DNA of 64,000 nt, taken from the NCBI GenBank assembly GCA_012934845.2, contig WNNJ02001104.1, forward strand, positions 415,128 to 479,127. The letters are read 5' to 3'. The position numbers were made by a program, and so were the translations under genes. Positions within the stretch are counted from its first letter, which is position 1. The number at the start of each line of letters is the position of its first letter. Below are positions 33,689 through 44,445 of the stretch, piece after piece. The notes beneath the pieces are model-generated. The model was not told the origin of the DNA. It saw only the letters and a list, made by a program, of their open reading frames with translations, and did not search any database. This DNA comes from Pomphorhynchus laevis (Eukaryota > Acanthocephala > Palaeacanthocephala > Echinorhynchida > Pomphorhynchidae).

Positions 33689-33717
33689 TACAGGGCTGCA
33701 TACGTTGCAGCCCTGTA
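33689..33717. repeat. Hairpin, 12-bp arms, 5-nt loop
   Basis: TACAGGGCTGCA and TGCAGCCCTGTA pair perfectly around TACGT. It lies between the 5' end of A1 and the next element and could mark a junction. Confidence 0.75.
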
Positions 33718-33734
33718 CAACGTTGCATTAGTAC

Positions 33735-34636
33735 CATATGTACCATACGTCGCATACACACCACGTTGCATACGTTGGTATGGTGAATGCGTTGCAGGGT
33801 AAATGGATTCATTTTATTAGATCGACTACTTGCCTAATATTGACTTTAACCGAGTTGGATGACTCAATACGATTTCGTTTGTTACCTGCTTTTATCAAAA
33901 GGAGCATTGACGATAATTGGTTTACCATAATTACAACACCTATCAACTTCGGCGGCCTTGGTGTGAATCATCCATCTTTTTCATCGGTCCTTGAGTTTGA
34001 CTCATCGTTGTCAATTTGCACAACTTATGACCGGAACATTCTCGGAGATGAACTCGTAGAGCAACAAAAAACAACTATGAACAACATTCCACGTGGCAAA
34101 AAATCAAATTCAAAAGTCGCTTAGACGCTGCTTTAAGTTGTTCAGATATTTCATGTTCGAACTTAATGGCTCATGCGTCATTTACGGGTGCCTCTCTGTG
34201 GTTGAGTGCATTGCCTTTAGTACTCGACGGTTTTCATTTAAGCCCGCACGAATTTAGAGACGCTATTTATTCTCGTTATGGTTGGACACCTCCCGAGCTG
34301 ATAAATTCAAAGTGTATGTGTGGCGAAACAAACAGTGCTCCTCATTCATTATCGTGTAAACGAGGTGCTTTGTCTATTATAAGACACAACGCTCTTAGGG
34401 ACATAATGGCGTCTTCTCTTGATAAAGTATGCTCTGACATTGAAGTAGAGCCGGTTTTCAAGCCTGTACCCGAGTCACTCAAGTTCAATCAAGAATCTAC
34501 AACTCTTGACCTAGATGCGCAAGTGGATGTGCTTTGCTCTGGCCTCTTCAACAAAAGATTTGAGCAGACGTTTTTCGAAGTCTGTGTCTATTCGACTCAT
34601 GCTCAATCTTACGTCAATAGAGATCCCTTCTCCACA
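33735..34636 (+). mobile_element. C-terminal part of an RT element with CCHC and endonuclease-like block
   Basis: Frame 1 (to 34124) reads WIHFIRSTT ... FGGLGVNHPSF, resembling the post-RT region of a retroelement family common in cnidarians and sponges. After a 1-nt frameshift near 34095 the second frame (34166-34639) has SLWLSALPLVLDGFHLSPHE, FRDAIYSRYGW, CMCGETNSAPHSLSC with RHN, and a D...E block (LDLDAQVDVLC ... FEQTFFEVCV). A CCHC followed by such a block resembles R2-type restriction-like endonucleases. The RT itself is missing. The family is different from A-E. Confidence 0.6.
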
Positions 34637-36262
34637 TAATGTCGCATTCATCCGTCTAAAAAATTCTTCTCAATCGAATCATTCCCAGCCCCCCCTCCTG
34701 AAAAATTGTTCTCAAGCATTGCTCTCACGCGTCTTCTGTCATCTCTCAAAGATTTAAACTCATGTCATCTTCAACCACTCGAATTTACTCCGATCGCACC
34801 CCTACTGAAATCGCTCAACTCTCTTCTGCCCTCATCAGAAAACGCCGTTGCGAGAAAAACAGCGAAACATCACTCTCCATCCGAAACAGACGGAAATTTT
34901 CAAGTTAGTCCACACTCGTCCAAAAATTCGATGGCGCTCCATCTCTCCTATGTGTCTTCTCCACTAGTCTCTTTCGCCACAGCACACGGTTTCCGCCTCG
35001 GTCTCCTCAACACTAGATCTATTCTCAATAAATCCGATCTTATCCTCAACCTATTCACCAAGCAATCCATCGATCTCTTCTGCCTCACCGAATCCTGGCA
35101 CTCAGATTCCGACGACCTTTCCATTCGCCGTCTGCTCTCTGCCGGTTGCTCCCTAGTCGAATCCGCCCGCCCACTCAGCTCATGCCCTTCTAAATCCTCT
35201 AATCATTGCGGCATCGTCGCATTCGCGCGTCACCCCACGTCTCTTCGCAAAATCAATCCCCTTTCAGTCCTTGCTCTTTTGAATTGCTCACTTGTCGTTA
35301 TTCTAACCCGATCACTCTAGATCTCGCCATTGTATACCGTAACAGTTCATCAGCTCCTACTGCCTTATTTTTTTACCAAACTCGCTGACCTCCTTTCTCA
35401 TTGTTCTTTGTCCTCAATCCCTTCACTCGTTCTAGGCGACTTCAATATCCGCCTGGACCGCCCCTCTTCTACGGATTCCATCCGCTTCATCAACATTCTA
35501 TCCAACTACAATTACAAACTAATCTCCACTGCCCCCACACATATACTTGGTGGGGCACTCGACATCATCGCTGTCCCCGATCATTTTGCTGCCTACACCT
35601 CACTGTCCATCTCTGATCCTGGTCTATCCGATCACTTTCTTATCACCCTTGATCTCACTCACAATCACACCCCTCCTCACACACCTACAATCCTACGTCG
35701 CCCTTGGAGAAATCTTGACATTTCTCTTCTCCGCTCTGCCTTACTCAAATCGTCTCTATCCTATAACACAAAATCATATTCATCTCCTCACGATCTCGCC
35801 TTTCTTTTCGACTCTGAACTCACATCCACTCTCGATATTCTCTTGCCCTTAAAGTCTCACCCACACCGTCGCTTGCACCGTGCCCCATAGTTTGACATCC
35901 AATGCCCACTATCAAAGTTTCGACTCCGCCATGCTTTTCAAGTCTATCACCGCTCTCTCTCAGACGTGATTTCCGCTCGATCACTCCATCTTTCCGTGAT
36001 TCCTATCTTGCTCTTCGCCGGTCTCATCTCAACCTACTACGTACCAAATGCAACTCCTTCTGGCAGCATAAAATCATCACTTCATTTAACTCTAAGACTC
36101 TCTGGCATACTTTTAACTCAATCCTTGCTCGCTCCTCTTCGCCGTGCAACATCACGCCTCCGTTCACACCTTCTCGACACCTGATTCACAGTCTTGTTTT
36201 GTTGTGGTCATGTAAGCGTGCAGTGGCACGCATTTGCCACGTTAAAATAAATCGGTTTTTTA
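34637..36262 (+). mobile_element. Family B copy B2, internal-deletion derivative
   Basis: It starts within ORF1 (34637), contains the endonuclease region of ORF2 from 34931, and then jumps near 36150-36160 to the last codons and 3' UTR of family B. About 1.65 kb including the whole RT is absent compared with B1. A lost C near 35250 and a stop near 35888 also break the endonuclease. The 3' hairpin GCGTGC-AGTG-GCACGC is kept, so the RNA end used for integration could still be recognised by a B-family RT. Confidence 0.85.
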
Positions 36263-36360
36263 AACTGCAATCTGTAAAATAAATCATTGATAAGGTTCAT
36301 CATTCCGGTGAACAATAACAATACGCCAACGACATAATCTAAGTTCCGCATCGCATGTGA

Positions 36361-37310
36361 CAGCATTTACAGATACTAATTTTCATGTGCCCCTGTGGAG
36401 ATTTTTCTAGCCAATGACCTATTGCCCGAGCATGTTGAGACATCTACTAGGCTTACTAGTAAGCATGGATCTCTTCTTGATAGTGTTTTCTAAATAACTC
36501 ATAAATGTCCACAAATGGAACAACATTGCCCTTTGGTGCAGTGATCATTGATTGGTCTTATTTGGGTTACCGCATCATTCTGATAACACTATAATTTAGC
36601 ACCTGTAATTATGATAAGATCTTGGCTGCTATCAATGTAGGAAGTCTACTTGAATGTGCTTCAAAGATAAATTTCTATGGACCATGTAACGATATTGAGG
36701 AGCGGTAGTATGTTATTCACTAGGTATTAGTGACTATCTCAGATAATTTTGGACCACTGCGACAAGTGGTCCAAAATCTACTGCTAAGGTGTTTATAAAT
36801 ATCCTCCCTTGTTTGACTCTGAATTAAAATATTATATTACATGTCGCAGTCATTTCTTTACATTACGTTGTGCTTACCCATTCTACAGAATAAAATATGT
36901 GGAATTTCAAAATCTTGTTGTATCTAGTAAACTTCAAAAGAAACGTCGCTTTGAAATGCTAATAGCACAAAGTATTCACTGTGTCCCAAAATAGTTTTAG
37001 TTCAAGAGAAAAGTCTTATCAGGAGAAATAGTGCTTTATCAGCATCAGCTACATCACTCGGAATAAAATAGAATTAGTCGCTTCTTTTCTTGCGATTTAT
37101 TGAAATCTTGCTTTATCGAAGAAATCATCCTGAGGCGACTCTCAATAGCGAAGCGTTTTGTAGCCTTAGTGCTCATAATGGCTTTTCAATTTCATTTAAC
37201 GAGGTGTTTCGTGAGTTATCGAGGTTGTCTTCTTCGTCTGTGGAACTTGACGATGGTCATTTTTATCTTCTAAAATTCATCACATCTTACTTGCTTGTTC
37301 CAAACGACTT
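36361..37310 (+). mobile_element. Fragment of a C/E-like non-LTR element
   Basis: With stops and shifts the plus strand reads NDLLPEHVETSTRLTSKHGS (end of the APE domain), LFDSELKYYITCRSHF (linker) and 37090-37300 ISFNEVFRELSRLSSSS ... LLKF, the segment just before the RT. It is joined directly to B1. It contains a perfect 13-bp-arm hairpin at 36746-36777. Confidence 0.6.
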
Positions 37311-37382
37311 GCACCGTTCTACTGCGGATTCTGTGCGGCGAAACAAATCAACTTGATAATAAAACGATTAGAGCAATTGGAA

Positions 37383-38282
37383 ATGGCATCTCAGCATGAT
37401 CGAATTTCTCAAATTTCTGACAAATCTACTGAGACAGTGAAGGAGCCGCAAATTGTATCGCAGCAAGATGGATTTTGTCAAGTTTATGATAAATCTACCG
37501 ATACAGTGACGGAGCCGCAAATTGTTACAACCAATGTATATTCACTCCCCGACACCCCACGTCCCGTCCTTCCCGTCTCGTCCCTCAATACCTTGCATCC
37601 ATCAATCAAAATCACCTCCACCAACCTCCACTATCCTTCCACTCATAACCTTTCCTCACATCGCTTGCCACCCTCTTTATTATCATTATCCTCTATGTCT
37701 CCCGTCGTCAAACCAAATCACTCCAAATCATTAACTGACAGCTCTTCTATCGTGATCTCACCTACTCACGTCAGTCGTCCGCCTTTACGGAAGCGCTTTG
37801 CTTCTCGCGATCGTTGCGTCATTGTTATTAATATCACGCCTTCTAAATCCTTATCTCCACAAGCACGTCTAGACCACGATGTTTCCGCCTTCAGATCAAT
37901 CCTCTCGTCTATTGTTCCTGCGGATAAACCATCCTTTTTCAAGGACATTTCTCCTGTCGCATTCATCCGTCTAAACAAATCTTCTCAATCTAATCCTTCC
38001 CAGCCCCCTCTCCTAAAAATTGTTTTCAAGCATCGCTCTCACGCGTCTTCTGTCCTCTCTCAACGATTCAAACTCATGTCATCTTCAACCACTCGAATTT
38101 TCCCCGATCGCGCCCCTTCCGAAATCGCTCAAATCTCTTCAGCCCGCATCGAAAAACGTCGTCGCGAGGAAAACGGCGAAACTTCACTCGCCATCCGAAA
38201 CATAGACGGAAATTTTCAAATTGTCCACACCCGTCCAAAAATTCGATGGCGCTCCATCTCTCCTATGTGTCTTCTCCACTAG
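37383..38282 (+). CDS. Family B retrotransposon ORF1 protein, 299 aa from the first ATG
   Basis: The frame is already open from 37353; I take the ATG at 37383. The N-terminus shows a direct repeat (KSTETVKEPQIV and KSTDTVTEPQIV). A Ser/Pro-rich middle precedes an RRM-like C-terminus (RCVIVINITPS, RLDHDVSAFRSIL, VAFIRLNKSSQS, LKIVFKHRS, RIFPDRAPSEIAQ). The family A protein has a C4 motif before this region; here it is absent, suggesting 5' truncation or family difference. Binds element RNA by analogy. Confidence 0.75.
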   Translation: MASQHDRISQISDKSTETVKEPQIVSQQDGFCQVYDKSTDTVTEPQIVTTNVYSLPDTPRPVLPVSSLNTLHPSIKITSTNLHYPSTHNLSSHRLPPSLLSLSSMSPVVKPNHSKSLTDSSSIVISPTHVSRPPLRKRFASRDRCVIVINITPSKSLSPQARLDHDVSAFRSILSSIVPADKPSFFKDISPVAFIRLNKSSQSNPSQPPLLKIVFKHRSHASSVLSQRFKLMSSSTTRIFPDRAPSEIAQISSARIEKRRREENGETSLAIRNIDGNFQIVHTRPKIRWRSISPMCLLH

Positions 38283-41143
38283 TCTCTTTCGCCACAGCAC
38301 ACGGTTTCCGCCTCGGTCTCCTCAACACTAGATCTATTCTCAATAAATCCGATCTTATCCTCAACGTATTCACCAAGCAATCCATCGATCTCTTCTGCCT
38401 CACCGAATCCTGGCACTCAGATTCCGACGACCTTTCCATTCGCCGTCTGCTCTCTGCCGGTTGCTCCCTAGTCGAATCCGCCCGCCCCCTCAGCTCATGC
38501 CCTTCTAAATCCTCTAATCATGGCGGCATCGTCGCATTCGCGCGTCACCCAGCGTCTCTTCGCAAAATCAATCCCCCTTTCAGTCCTTGCTCTTTTGAAT
38601 TGCTCACTTGTCGTTATTCTAACCCGATCACTCTAGATCTCGCCATTGTATACCGTCCTGGTTCATCAGCTCCTACAGCCTTATTTTTTACCGAACTCGC
38701 TGACCTCCTTTCTCATTGTTCTTTGTCCTCAATCCCTTCACTCGTTCTAGGCGACTTCAATATCCGCCTAGACCGCCCCTCTTCCACAGATTCCATCCGC
38801 TTCATCAACATTCTATCCAACTACAATTACAAACTAATCTCCACTGCCCCCACACATATACTTGGCGGGGCACTCGACATCATCGCTGTCCCCGATCATT
38901 TTGCTGCCCACACCTCACTGTCCATCTCTGATCCTGGTCTATCCGATCACTTTCTTATCACCCTTGATCTCGCTCGCAACCACACCCCTCCTCACACACC
39001 TACAATCCTACGTCGCCCTTGGAGAAATCTTGACCTTTCCCTTCTCCGCTCTGCCTTACTCAAATCGTCTCTATCATTACCCACAATAACATATTCATCT
39101 CCTCACGATCTCGCCTTTCTTTTCGACTCTGAACTCACATCCACTCTCGATATTCTCTTGCCCTTCAAGTCTCACCCACACCGTCGCTTGCACCGTGCCC
39201 CATGGTTTGACATCCAATGCCTACTCTCAAAGCGTCGACTCCGCCATGCTTTTCGAGTCTATCACCGCTCTCTCAGACGCGATTTCCGCTCGATCACTCC
39301 GTCTTTCCGTGATTCCTATCTTGCTCTTCGCCGGTCTCATCTCAACCTACTACGTACCAAATGCAACTCCTTCTGGCAGCATAAAATAATCACTTCATTC
39401 AACTCTAAGACTCTCTGGCATACTTTTAACTCAATCCTGGCTCGTTCCTCTACGCCTTGCAACATCAATGCTAATGATTATTCGTCATTTCTCCAGACTA
39501 AAGTATCCACGCTGCTCTCTCACACCCCGGTCTCCATCCTATCCCACTCTGCCCAGTCTACTCTCATCCTTCCCGAACTCTTTCATCTTCTCCCTGTATC
39601 ACCTACAGAAGTATCATCTGTCCTCATGTCCTTGCCCAACAAAACCTCACCTGCCGATCCCCTGCCTACCCACATATTAAAATCTATATGCTCATCGATA
39701 TCCCCATTTCTCACAACCTTGTTTAACTCGTCCATCCGCAGTCGTATATTCCCTTCACACTGGAAATCCGCAATCGTTCGTCCCCTCCTTAAGAAACAAT
39801 CGCTCGACCCCTCCCTTCCTTCTAGCTATCGCCCCATTTCACTACTCCCTACTCTTTCTAAGCTCTTAGAACGCCTCATCTTAATACAAATCAACGCTTA
39901 TCTCTCCTCATCCAATCTGTACCCTCCTTTCCAATCCGCTTTCCGCTCTAATCACTCGACAGAAATCGCATGCATAAAAGTGTACAACGACTTACTCATT
40001 TCTCGAGACAAGGCTCTATATAGTGTTCTCATCTCCCTGGACCTCTCCTCCGCATTCGACATTGTCGACCACTCCGTCCTCCTTTCTCGCCTTCGTTATG
40101 ATTACGGCTTTTCTTCCTCCTCCGTAGCTTGGTTCGCCTCATATCTATCCGACCGTTCCTTTCGCGTCTGTTCTAATTCATCATCCTCCCCTCCCATCCC
40201 TATTTTTTGCGGGGTTCCACAAGGTTCAGTCCTAGGTCCCCTGCTTTTCTCTCTTTTGCTTGGCGATCTCTCTCCATTTATCAAACCTTACTCCTTTAAC
40301 GTCATGCAATACGCCGATGACATTCTAATCTATGCTCATGCACCCGCACATCGCATACACGATATCGCCATTTCTGCCTCCAACTGTCTCTCTTCTATCT
40401 ACAAGCGTCTCTCCAATCTCCATCTCGTTCTAAACGCCGAAAAGTCCAAAATAATGTGGATCCTTCCCCGTAAACCAAGCATATCTCCTCCCATTGTATC
40501 TTTTGCCTCATCGATCATCCCTGTAGTCCACAATCTCACTTTCTTAGGCTTCCATTTCGATGATCACCTTTCCCTTAAACCCTTCGTCCGTGACAAGGTC
40601 CGCTCGTCTAACTTAATTCTTCGTGACATCCGCCGTATCCGCCCCCTTATCGACTTCCGTTCTTGTATGTCTCTTCTTTCATCGCTTCTTTTCCCTAAAA
40701 TCGATTACTGCCTTAGCCTTTTCGCCAATTCTCCAAAATCCATCATCCTACCCCTACAACGAATAATCAACACCGCCGTTCGAGTGCTCTTTCGCCTCCG
40801 TCGCTTCGACCACACATCCACATATTTTGCCCAACTCTCCTGGCCCACCATCCACATCCGCATCAAACTCCGCCTTCTTCTCATTACTTTTCGTCTCATC
40901 GCTGTCGGCTCCCCATCGTTCATCAACCTTCCTTTCTTAGACGATACTCGCCCCACCTCGCTATCGCTTCGTTCCTGTCATACCCTCTTACTCCACGTTC
41001 CTAATTACTCCAACAACTACGGTCTCCGATCCTTCCTCGTCGCCGCCTCACTCGCCTGGAATCAACTCCCTCTCGACGTCCGCCGCGCTCCCTCATTTAT
41101 CACATTCAAACACCTCCTCCGTTCACACCTTCTCGACGCCTGA
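38246..41143 (+). CDS. Family B ORF2: APE endonuclease-reverse transcriptase, 965 aa
   Basis: This protein nicks target DNA and copies element RNA at the nick. Residues 1-240 form an APE-type endonuclease with N27, E54, Y136-R137, G169-D170-F171-N172, D211 and S233-D234-H235. The RT spans about residues 440-780, with motif A DLSSAFD (D599), motif B CGVPQGSVLGP and motif C Y689-A-D691-D692. The last ~150 residues resemble the thumb and tail of family A. The ATG lies 37 nt inside ORF1, in a different frame, which suggests reinitiation or stop-start translation. No lesion is visible. I see no RNase H. Confidence 0.92.
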   Translation: MALHLSYVSSPLVSFATAHGFRLGLLNTRSILNKSDLILNVFTKQSIDLFCLTESWHSDSDDLSIRRLLSAGCSLVESARPLSSCPSKSSNHGGIVAFARHPASLRKINPPFSPCSFELLTCRYSNPITLDLAIVYRPGSSAPTALFFTELADLLSHCSLSSIPSLVLGDFNIRLDRPSSTDSIRFINILSNYNYKLISTAPTHILGGALDIIAVPDHFAAHTSLSISDPGLSDHFLITLDLARNHTPPHTPTILRRPWRNLDLSLLRSALLKSSLSLPTITYSSPHDLAFLFDSELTSTLDILLPFKSHPHRRLHRAPWFDIQCLLSKRRLRHAFRVYHRSLRRDFRSITPSFRDSYLALRRSHLNLLRTKCNSFWQHKIITSFNSKTLWHTFNSILARSSTPCNINANDYSSFLQTKVSTLLSHTPVSILSHSAQSTLILPELFHLLPVSPTEVSSVLMSLPNKTSPADPLPTHILKSICSSISPFLTTLFNSSIRSRIFPSHWKSAIVRPLLKKQSLDPSLPSSYRPISLLPTLSKLLERLILIQINAYLSSSNLYPPFQSAFRSNHSTEIACIKVYNDLLISRDKALYSVLISLDLSSAFDIVDHSVLLSRLRYDYGFSSSSVAWFASYLSDRSFRVCSNSSSSPPIPIFCGVPQGSVLGPLLFSLLLGDLSPFIKPYSFNVMQYADDILIYAHAPAHRIHDIAISASNCLSSIYKRLSNLHLVLNAEKSKIMWILPRKPSISPPIVSFASSIIPVVHNLTFLGFHFDDHLSLKPFVRDKVRSSNLILRDIRRIRPLIDFRSCMSLLSSLLFPKIDYCLSLFANSPKSIILPLQRIINTAVRVLFRLRRFDHTSTYFAQLSWPTIHIRIKLRLLLITFRLIAVGSPSFINLPFLDDTRPTSLSLRSCHTLLLHVPNYSNNYGLRSFLVAASLAWNQLPLDVRRAPSFITFKHLLRSHLLDA

Positions 41144-41216
41144 TTCACAGTTTTGTTTTTGTTGTGGTCATGTAAGCGTGCGCTGGCACGCATTTGCCAC
41201 GTTAAAATAAATCTTT

Positions 41217-43475
41217 TTTTTAGTACGTATAAGAATTAGATGTGAACGGCGTAGAGAAAAGTAGGAATCACGAAGATTTGGAGTGAGTGATTTGGGAGAA
41301 CGTTTAAGAAAGCGATTATACATACGAAAAGAGTGACGGAGTAGACACTTAGAAATACTACAGTCAGACTCGAACAGGGAGCATGGCGCAAGTACTGAGA
41401 TAGTCGGAGTCGACTAGGCAGAAGGTTATTGATGATAGACTAGAGTTCAGAATCAAACAGAATGCAGAGATCATCGGAAGAGAGATAGTTAAGGGGAAGT
41501 GAAACGAGTGAAGAATTGAGTAAGGCTGGGCAGAGAATAGGGATATCGAGAAGTTTCCAGGGTCGAATTGGTATGGGTAATGGTGGAGGCGGCATAGGAG
41601 GATGGACGAGTAAAAATTAGGATGACAAGGAAATTATCGGACAAACCAGGATCAGTAACTGACAAGGAGGTATAGTCATTGAAGCAGTTAGGAACAGCAA
41701 TGATGTCGAGAGCAACGCCAAGAATATGAGTGGGGCTTGTTGTAAGTAATTTATTGTTAAAATCATAAAAAAGATTAGATAAAGTGATAGAGTCAGAGTT
41801 AGCCATGCAATCAAGACGAATGTTAAAGTCACCAAGAACAAATGAAGGAGTATAAGACCATAGGACAGTGAAAAAGATCTACAGGCTCGCTAAAGAACAT
41901 ACGTGAAGGGGCAGTTGAGCCTGGACGGTATACAATCACAAGTTTAATAGGGAAAGGTGTTGATGATCTGCATATTAGCAATTCGCTCGAAGTGTGAGGG
42001 ATGTTAGCATTAATTTTACGTAGAGACGTTGGGTGACGAGCAATGGCAACAATACCACCATGGTTAGAAGCAGTAGATGTAGAAAAGACAATTGGACGAG
42101 CTGATTAAACTAGAGAGCAACCAGAGCGACATAGACGAAGAATAGCAAGATCGTCAGAGTCAGTGCCAGGATTCGGGAATGAAGAAAATATCGATAGATA
42201 ATTGATCGAAGATATCAAGGAGCTTATCAGCTTTATGAAGAACGGAGCGAGTGTTGAATAGACTAAGACGAAAAGTATGCTCAGGAGCAAGATCGACTAG
42301 CAAAGAAGACTGGAAAGAGAGAGACGGGACGCCATCAAATTTTTGGCCTCGTGCGTACGACGCGAAAAATTTTCATTAATTTTACGGATTGATAGAGATA
42401 ATTCACCGATTGTTTTACGTCGATGTTTCTCAGTGTGAGCTTAATTAAGCTGGGCAATATCATAAGGAGAGCGGTCAGGAAAGATACAAGTAGATGAAGT
42501 GGGAAGGAATTTAAAACGTTGGGAGAGTACCGAAGAGGTATGTGAACTATGTCGGAAAATGATTTTCAGGAGTAGATGACTGAGATGATTGGATTTAGTG
42601 AATTTGTTTAAACGAATAAAGGATACAGGAGCAATATTATTGAAGAGGGATGGATTATAATTAGAAAGAATGGTTGCTAGGATGGACCTGAAGGCATATA
42701 CATCATCATCGAGGCGAGATTGTGGAGAAGCAGATTTGAAAAGCTTTAAGTTTGATATGATAATACAGCGATCGCGTAAGGAATACGATTTCGTGGAAGT
42801 GGTGTACGGACAGAGCTCGTAGGAGTCGAGACAGATGAGCAGATAGAAGTGGAAATGACAGGGGTGCTTGATAGATAATTAAGATTGATAGGGGACAGGA
42901 GTGGGGTGTTAAATCGGTTGATCAGAGATATGACTGAAGATGATTTTGAAGAAAGGATGTAAATTATTTGGAAGTGATGCGCGAGAGTAGATTATGGAGA
43001 ATTAAGATGGGTTGGGGCATGTGTGACAGGAGTGGATTGTTGAACCAGTTGATCGGAAATGTTACTGGAAATGATTTTGACGGAAGGATGTAGATTATTG
43101 GAAAATGATACGTGGGAGGTAGAGTAAGGAGAATTAAGATAGGTTGGATCATGTGTTACAGGAGTGGTGTTGAATCGGTTGATCGGAGATGTTACTGGAT
43201 ACGATTTTTACGGAATGATGTAAATTATTGGGATGTGATACGGGGAGGTAGAGTAAAGAGTACGTGAAGAGAATAAAGAAGTTTGAGATTTATTTAGATT
43301 GGGGGAGGAATAGAAAAGAGGAAGTACGAGATGAAAAGCTCTGCCGTTAGCATTGTTAGAATGAGGAGGATGAATAGAAGTTTGGTTCGTAATTGAACGA
43401 GGAGTGTATGAGAGTAGGTTTAATAATGGGATTATAAGATGCGAAGTCAGATGTTGATGCGATGGAAACATCTAA
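41217..43475 (-). mobile_element. Family A copy A3, decayed, 3' part missing
   Basis: Minus-strand similarity to A1 runs from the ORF2 linker (41217) through the endonuclease to the Ser-rich part of ORF1 (43475). Many stops and small gaps are present. The RT part is not found beyond B1, so it was lost rather than merely separated. Confidence 0.8.
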
Positions 43476-43514
43476 TATAATAAAATAATAATCTGTATGA
43501 TTATTATTTTTAGT

Positions 43515-44445
43515 GATTATTATTTAGGTGACGGATTCGACGCTTAGAAAGATTACAGTCGGAGTCGAACCAGGGAGCTGGTGCAAGCGCTGAAAACGTT
43601 GGTGTCGAATAGTCAGAAGGTGATTGAAGATAGTCGTTAGTTCAGAATCAAACAGAATGCGGAGATTATCGGGAGAAAGATATTTAAGTGAAAGTAGAAA
43701 GAATGAAGAATTGAGTAAGGCTGAGCAGAAAATAGGGATATTGAGAAGTTTCCAGAGTCGACTTAGAGTAGCTAATGTTGGAGGCAGAGAAGGAGGATGA
43801 GGACTTGTAAGAGTGACAAGGAAATGATCGTACAAACCAGGATTAGTAATTGACAAGGAGGAATAGTCAGTGAAGCAATTGGGAACAGCAATTATATCTA
43901 GAGCACCACCGAGAATATGAGTAGTGCTCGTTAAAAGTAATTTAGTTAAAATCGGAAAAAATATTGGTTAGAGTGGTAGAGTCAGAGTCAGCCTGGCGAT
44001 CAAGACGAATTTTAAAGTCACGAGAACAGAATAATGAGTGTAAGACAATAGACAGTGAAACATAATATCTGCAAGGTCGTTAAAGAAGATACGTGATGGG
44101 GCAACTGGACCTTGACGGTATACAATCACAAGTTCCAGAGGGACTTGTGATTATATCTACATCTACTGTTTCTAACCGCCATGGTTAGAAGCAGTAAATG
44201 TATGAGAAGCAAAATGACGAGCTGATTAAATACAGAACAACCAGAGCGACATAGACGACGAATAGCAAGATCGTCAGAGTCGGTGCCAGGATTCGGTAAT
44301 GCAGAGAATATCGATTGATATTCTCTGCATTAGAATAACAGTGAAAAAGAATATCTGCAAAGTCCTTAAAGAACATAGGTGAGGGGCAGATTAGCCTCGG
44401 CGGTATACAATCACAAGTTCAAGAGGGAAAGGTGTTAAAATGTAG
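43515..44445 (-). mobile_element. Family A copy A4, decayed, rearranged endonuclease part
   Basis: Minus-strand similarity to family A covers the linker and endonuclease (43524-43856: ITNPGLYDHFLVTL). Near 44297-44332 a perfect snapback hairpin sits where the sequence jumps to a second endonuclease piece (to 44445). No open frame of useful length remains. Confidence 0.75.

Larger units (their letters stand above)
37311..41216 (+). mobile_element. Non-LTR retrotransposon, family B copy B1, intact ORF2
   Basis: It runs from roughly 37310 (junction with the C/E-like fragment) to the 3' tail ending near 41216. It has an open ORF1 and a complete ORF2 overlapping by 37 nt, and the 3' hairpin GCGTGC-GCTG-GCACGC followed by ATTTGCCACGTTAAAATAAATC. 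The ORF1 lacks the N-terminal zinc motif of family A, so the 5' end is probably truncated. Its base composition is far GC-richer than the host flanks. Confidence 0.88.
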
